DNA from: Ruminococcus sp.
GTDB lineage: Bacteria > Bacillota > Clostridia > Oscillospirales > Ruminococcaceae
Direction of reading: 5' to 3'
Length of the DNA stretch: 6,511 bases
NCBI GenBank assembly: GCA_029063695.1
Contig: JAIDNR010000323.1
Coordinates: 1 to 6,511 of the forward strand
Shown here: positions 6,471 to 6,511 of the stretch, one piece after another
Layout: each line of letters opens with the position of its first letter
How positions within the stretch are numbered: the stretch's first letter is position 1
Program-made: the position numbers and the translations under genes
The notes under the pieces: generated by a model
What the model was told of the DNA's origin: nothing
Database searches by the model: none
The model's input: only the letters and a program-made list of their open reading frames with translations

Positions 6471-6485
6471 TGTGTCTAATACACA
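6471..6485. promoter_or_regulatory. Inverted repeat in the nifJ promoter spacer, possible operator
   Basis: TGTGT, five bases, ACACA forms a perfect dyad immediately upstream of the extended -10 element, where a bound protein would contact or block polymerase. It resembles CRP/FNR-family and Rex half-sites (TGTG...CACA), but the spacing is one base off from both standard forms. The regulator is therefore unassigned, and the dyad is short enough to be accidental. Confidence 0.35.
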
Positions 6486-6511
6486 GCTGACGCTGCCGCA
6501 GACTTAAAAGT

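Noticed and set aside
6471..6485. Rex or CRP/FNR binding site at the nifJ promoter
   Set aside because: The TGTG...CACA half-sites are separated by seven bases, not the spacing of either family, and the inner bases do not match. It is kept only as an unassigned inverted repeat.
1..6511. CRISPR array, insertion sequence, prophage, tRNA or rRNA genes, or a novel defence system
   Set aside because: No spaced repeat arrays, transposase motifs, terminal inverted repeats, cloverleaf-like sequence or toxin/antitoxin-like genes were seen on either strand. The content is three ordinary chromosomal genes and their control regions.

Overview
The window looks like a piece of chromosome from an anaerobic, low-to-moderate GC Firmicute, most likely a Clostridia/Oscillospiraceae member close to Ruminococcus. 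The pointers are a full-length pyruvate:ferredoxin oxidoreductase, strong GGAGG-type ribosome binding sites, consensus SigA-type promoters and a perfect CIRCE (HrcA) operator. The genus is my inference from the protein sequences; no search was run.

Everything recognisable is on the minus strand. Reading in the direction of transcription (right to left): (1) 6387-6511 is the nifJ leader, with an extended -10 promoter (6462-6470), a short inverted repeat in the promoter spacer (6471-6485) and a weak leader hairpin (6421-6451). (2) 2841-6386 is nifJ, a complete single-chain PFOR of 1181 residues. (3) 2791-2826 is a strong intrinsic terminator 14 bases after the nifJ stop. (4) 2223-2771 is a short Sfp-type 4'-phosphopantetheinyl transferase. 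(5) 2167-2226 is a compact heat-shock control region: a consensus promoter whose -35 box contains the stop codon of the transferase gene, followed by a perfect CIRCE element across the predicted start of transcription. (6) 243-2144 is htpG (bacterial Hsp90), for which I choose an ATG seven codons inside the longest open frame. (7) 178-205 is the htpG terminator. (8) 1-117 holds a perfect-consensus promoter, a leader with a repeat structure, a strong ribosome binding site and the start codon of a further minus-strand gene that runs off the left edge.

The three complete genes do not form an obvious pathway. nifJ feeds central fermentation (acetyl-CoA and reduced ferredoxin), the transferase activates carrier proteins, and htpG is a stress chaperone. 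They appear to be separate or only loosely linked transcription units. The DNA is densely packed, with no gene-free stretch over 300 bases. I found no mobile element, CRISPR array, RNA gene or evidence of a new defence or biosynthetic system. The most interesting content is regulatory: HrcA-type control of htpG, a transferase gene with no clear promoter behind a terminator, and the repeat-bearing leader at the left edge.
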